From positions 1 to 15,432 of the forward strand of contig JAFZMA010000104.1 in the NCBI GenBank assembly GCA_017551215.1: a stretch of 15,432 nucleotides of DNA. Reading direction: 5' to 3'. The notes under the pieces are model-generated. The model was not told the origin of the DNA. It ran no database searches and saw nothing but the letters and a program-made list of their open reading frames with translations. This document shows, one piece after another, positions 13,738-15,432 of this stretch (position 1 is the stretch's first letter; every line of letters starts with the position of its first letter). Source of the DNA: Bacteroidales bacterium (GTDB lineage: Bacteria; Bacteroidota; Bacteroidia; Bacteroidales; UBA932). Made by a program: the position numbers and the translations under genes.

Positions 13738-15297
13738 TTAGTCGTGGATAATGTCGGCCATGAAAGGATTATAAATTCTTTCGGCAAAACGCTCCATCAG
13801 ACTATCTGCGATCTTTCTATGTCCTTGTAAATCCAGTATCGGGGAGTTGTCCAGGCATTTAGAGACACCCATATCAGCCATCATCTCCAGACTTCGTTCC
13901 AACTGATTTACCGATAGAAGAAGGACGTCTTTCTCGTTGATAATGTTGTGCCGCCCGGTCTTAAAATCGCTGTAGCTCTGAGCAATTTGGACAATCCGCT
14001 TCTTATACTCAGGCGTATTGATATAACCATCTTCCAGCGTAACAAGGCAAGCATATTGTTTTTTATCTGTATCGTATTCCAGTCCTGGAATTATCCCCTG
14101 CTTGTAGTCCTCAAAGCAGACATAAACCTTCCCAAGATCAATCCCTAGAAGAATAAGATCTTTTGTCAAACCTTCTTCCAGCGATTCAATTACATCATGC
14201 TTGTTTTTACCAGAGAATGGCTGGCTGTCAATAACCCGTTGTATAAGATTATCATCGACTTCAACAGCACACTTCCCTACAATCGATATCCGTTTCAGTT
14301 TGCAATCCAGGAAGCAGATACTACCGCTGTCCCATATAATCCAATCAGATGTTTTCTGACTTCCTTGCTTTCCTGCTTTATAGGTTATCTCACTGCAAAA
14401 ACTTATGCTGGTCTCTCCCAAAGCTGTATCTAGAAGCATCCCGACATAGTTCTCGAAGTTTGTAGCGAACTCCTGACGAATATCAGGATGATTGGGAATC
14501 TCCAGTGCATAATATAATCCATCCAGCAGTGCTGCCATGATATAATCAGGAACGATACAGCAGTAACCGTCGAAGCAACGAATCAATGGATAGCGAACAT
14601 GAGGAGCATCATTGTAATAGTTGAAGATCTTGTCGCTCTCATAACTACAGTAATCCTTACATAAATGCCTCAAATCAGTTAATTCCAGGCTGATATCATT
14701 CAGTACCCTTCGTATTGCCGGAATATAGTCGGCATTCCTGAATTTTGTGTTCAGTAGATCCTTCTTTTTGTAATGTATATGTCCATTACTGAAAGAGCAA
14801 TAAACGTATAAAGCTGCACGGAAATAGTAGTCTAGAGAAATGCCCATCTTTTTCTGCATCGCATTCTTGATACTCACTGCATCATATAGAAAAAGATACC
14901 TATAGATGCTCACCAAGGCATTCCCGGGCAAATTCATGTTGGTCTGGTTGAACATATATGAAACAAACCATACCAAGGGTTCCTTTTCCGATTGCATCTT
15001 ATGAACCTCGTCGTTTAGCTCAGCTACAGGCTTGACGATTTTATATCGGTCGTTCTGTTTCCGAAGAGAAAGCTCACCTTTGGTTTCTGAGCAATAGATT
15101 ATTGCATTGACAATAAGAAAGTCAGCAAAATAGAGTTCTATTGAGTTATACTCTGGGGCTTCGATATCTTGAATAGTGGACCTTTCTTTTTGGGCGATAA
15201 TCGCTCTGAGATATATGCTTATGACATCCAAACTATCATATACATTATACTTTGACAGTTTATTTAGAACGGGCTTTATCTCTCTATAGTGATCCAT
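13738..15297 (-). CDS. Unknown 519-aa protein with PD-(D/E)XK nuclease-like core
   Basis: I do not recognise the family. Residues 1 to about 230 are helical, without known motifs. A block RYPLIRCFDGYCCIVPDYIM (235-254), then LDGLYYALE, leads into FENYVGMLLD (281-290). After it comes a nuclease-like core: E282 in a helix, then SDWIIWDSGSICFLDCKLKR (317-336), with D318, D331 and K333 spaced as in PD-(D/E)XK enzymes (D, about 13 residues, D-x-K). The C-terminal part (about 345-519) is mixed alpha/beta. There is no signal peptide. A minus-strand TAAATTTG element lies 22 bases before the ATG. It faces away from the gene at 15368, which begins like an Mrr-type endonuclease. Context and core suggest a DNA- or RNA-cleaving defence protein, but this is inference. 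Confidence 0.8.
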   Translation of the reverse strand: MDHYREIKPVLNKLSKYNVYDSLDVISIYLRAIIAQKERSTIQDIEAPEYNSIELYFADFLIVNAIIYCSETKGELSLRKQNDRYKIVKPVAELNDEVHKMQSEKEPLVWFVSYMFNQTNMNLPGNALVSIYRYLFLYDAVSIKNAMQKKMGISLDYYFRAALYVYCSFSNGHIHYKKKDLLNTKFRNADYIPAIRRVLNDISLELTDLRHLCKDYCSYESDKIFNYYNDAPHVRYPLIRCFDGYCCIVPDYIMAALLDGLYYALEIPNHPDIRQEFATNFENYVGMLLDTALGETSISFCSEITYKAGKQGSQKTSDWIIWDSGSICFLDCKLKRISIVGKCAVEVDDNLIQRVIDSQPFSGKNKHDVIESLEEGLTKDLILLGIDLGKVYVCFEDYKQGIIPGLEYDTDKKQYACLVTLEDGYINTPEYKKRIVQIAQSYSDFKTGRHNIINEKDVLLLSVNQLERSLEMMADMGVSKCLDNSPILDLQGHRKIADSLMERFAERIYNPFMADIIHD

Positions 15298-15367
15298 CTT
15301 AAAACGTAATCAAACAATACAAATTTAGGAAAAACTGCGTATCTTCGTATTATACAGCAGACAGCGA
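15298..15367. promoter_or_regulatory. Divergent promoter region between the 519-aa gene and the right-edge gene
   Basis: On the minus strand TAAATTTG (plus-strand positions 15320-15327) is a perfect TAnnTTTG element for the 519-aa gene. On the plus strand TATCTTCG (15340-15347) is a one-mismatch version, about 20 bases before the ATG at 15368. The two would share and may compete for this 70-base gap. Confidence 0.45.
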
Positions 15368-15432
15368 ATGAACCCGAATACGGAATATGAGCGCTTTACC
15401 CAGGAGATTTACCAGCAGTTGGTGAATCTCGA
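15368..15432 (+). CDS. Start of a probable Mrr-like restriction endonuclease, cut by the right edge
   Basis: Only 21 codons are present. They read MNPNTEYERFTQEIYQQLVN and run off the edge. This opening resembles the N-terminal helix of Bacteroidetes proteins annotated as restriction endonuclease (Mrr-like, PD-(D/E)XK), which begin with a Tyr-Glu-x-Phe-Thr-x-Glu-Ile pattern before the nuclease core. The catalytic part is outside the window, so the call rests on recall of this short segment. It is divergent from the 519-aa gene. Confidence 0.5.
   Translation, partial: MNPNTEYERFTQEIYQQLVNL

Noticed and set aside
1..15432. CRISPR arrays, tRNA/rRNA genes, insertion sequences, integrase genes
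   Set aside because: No regularly spaced repeats of CRISPR size, no tRNA cloverleaf or rRNA sequence noticed, and no transposase or integrase motifs in any plausible frame.

Overview
The window looks like a Bacteroidetes chromosome, probably an uncultured gut-type Bacteroidales. The evidence is the AT-rich intergenic regions carrying the Bacteroidetes -7 element TAnnTTTG, the Bacteroidetes form of chorismate synthase, and a DAHP synthase with a C-terminal chorismate mutase, the architecture characterised in Prevotella. Taxonomy below phylum is inference.

Layout. (1) 1-1214: the end of an S10-type ribosomal operon, rplV (cut by the left edge) then rpsC, closed by an intrinsic terminator where rplP would normally follow. 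(2) 1226-5762: an envelope block. On the minus strand are a CapA-like lipoprotein metallophosphatase, an unknown lipoprotein and a secreted GH3 beta-N-acetylglucosaminidase. A secreted SxxK serine hydrolase (beta-lactamase family) diverges from the CapA gene. (3) 5873-11626: a shikimate/chorismate cluster. aroB, a fused aroD-aroA gene and aroC form a tight minus-strand operon. A DAHP synthase-chorismate mutase gene diverges from it across a 320-bp regulatory region with promoters both ways and a terminator-like hairpin in the DAHP synthase leader. aroE and aroK are absent here. A strong terminator ends the block.

(4) 11636-15432: an accessory region, visibly more AT-rich, starting with a short array of direct repeats just past the terminator. 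It holds a DUF4268 protein with a PD-(D/E)XK-like N-terminus, an unrecognised 238-aa protein with a possible ADP-ribosyltransferase-like motif set, a 519-aa protein with a PD-(D/E)XK-like core, and the first 21 codons of a probable Mrr-like restriction endonuclease. The genes look individually promoted rather than forming one operon. This resembles a defence-type island inserted beside the aro locus, but function is inferred only from motifs.

The most unusual points are the in-frame AroD-AroA fusion, the early end of the S10 operon at rpsC, a 9-bp motif (ATCGCTGAG) present seven times between 2.5 and 10.1 kb and nowhere else in the window, the leader hairpin of the DAHP synthase gene, and the repeat array at the edge of the accessory region.
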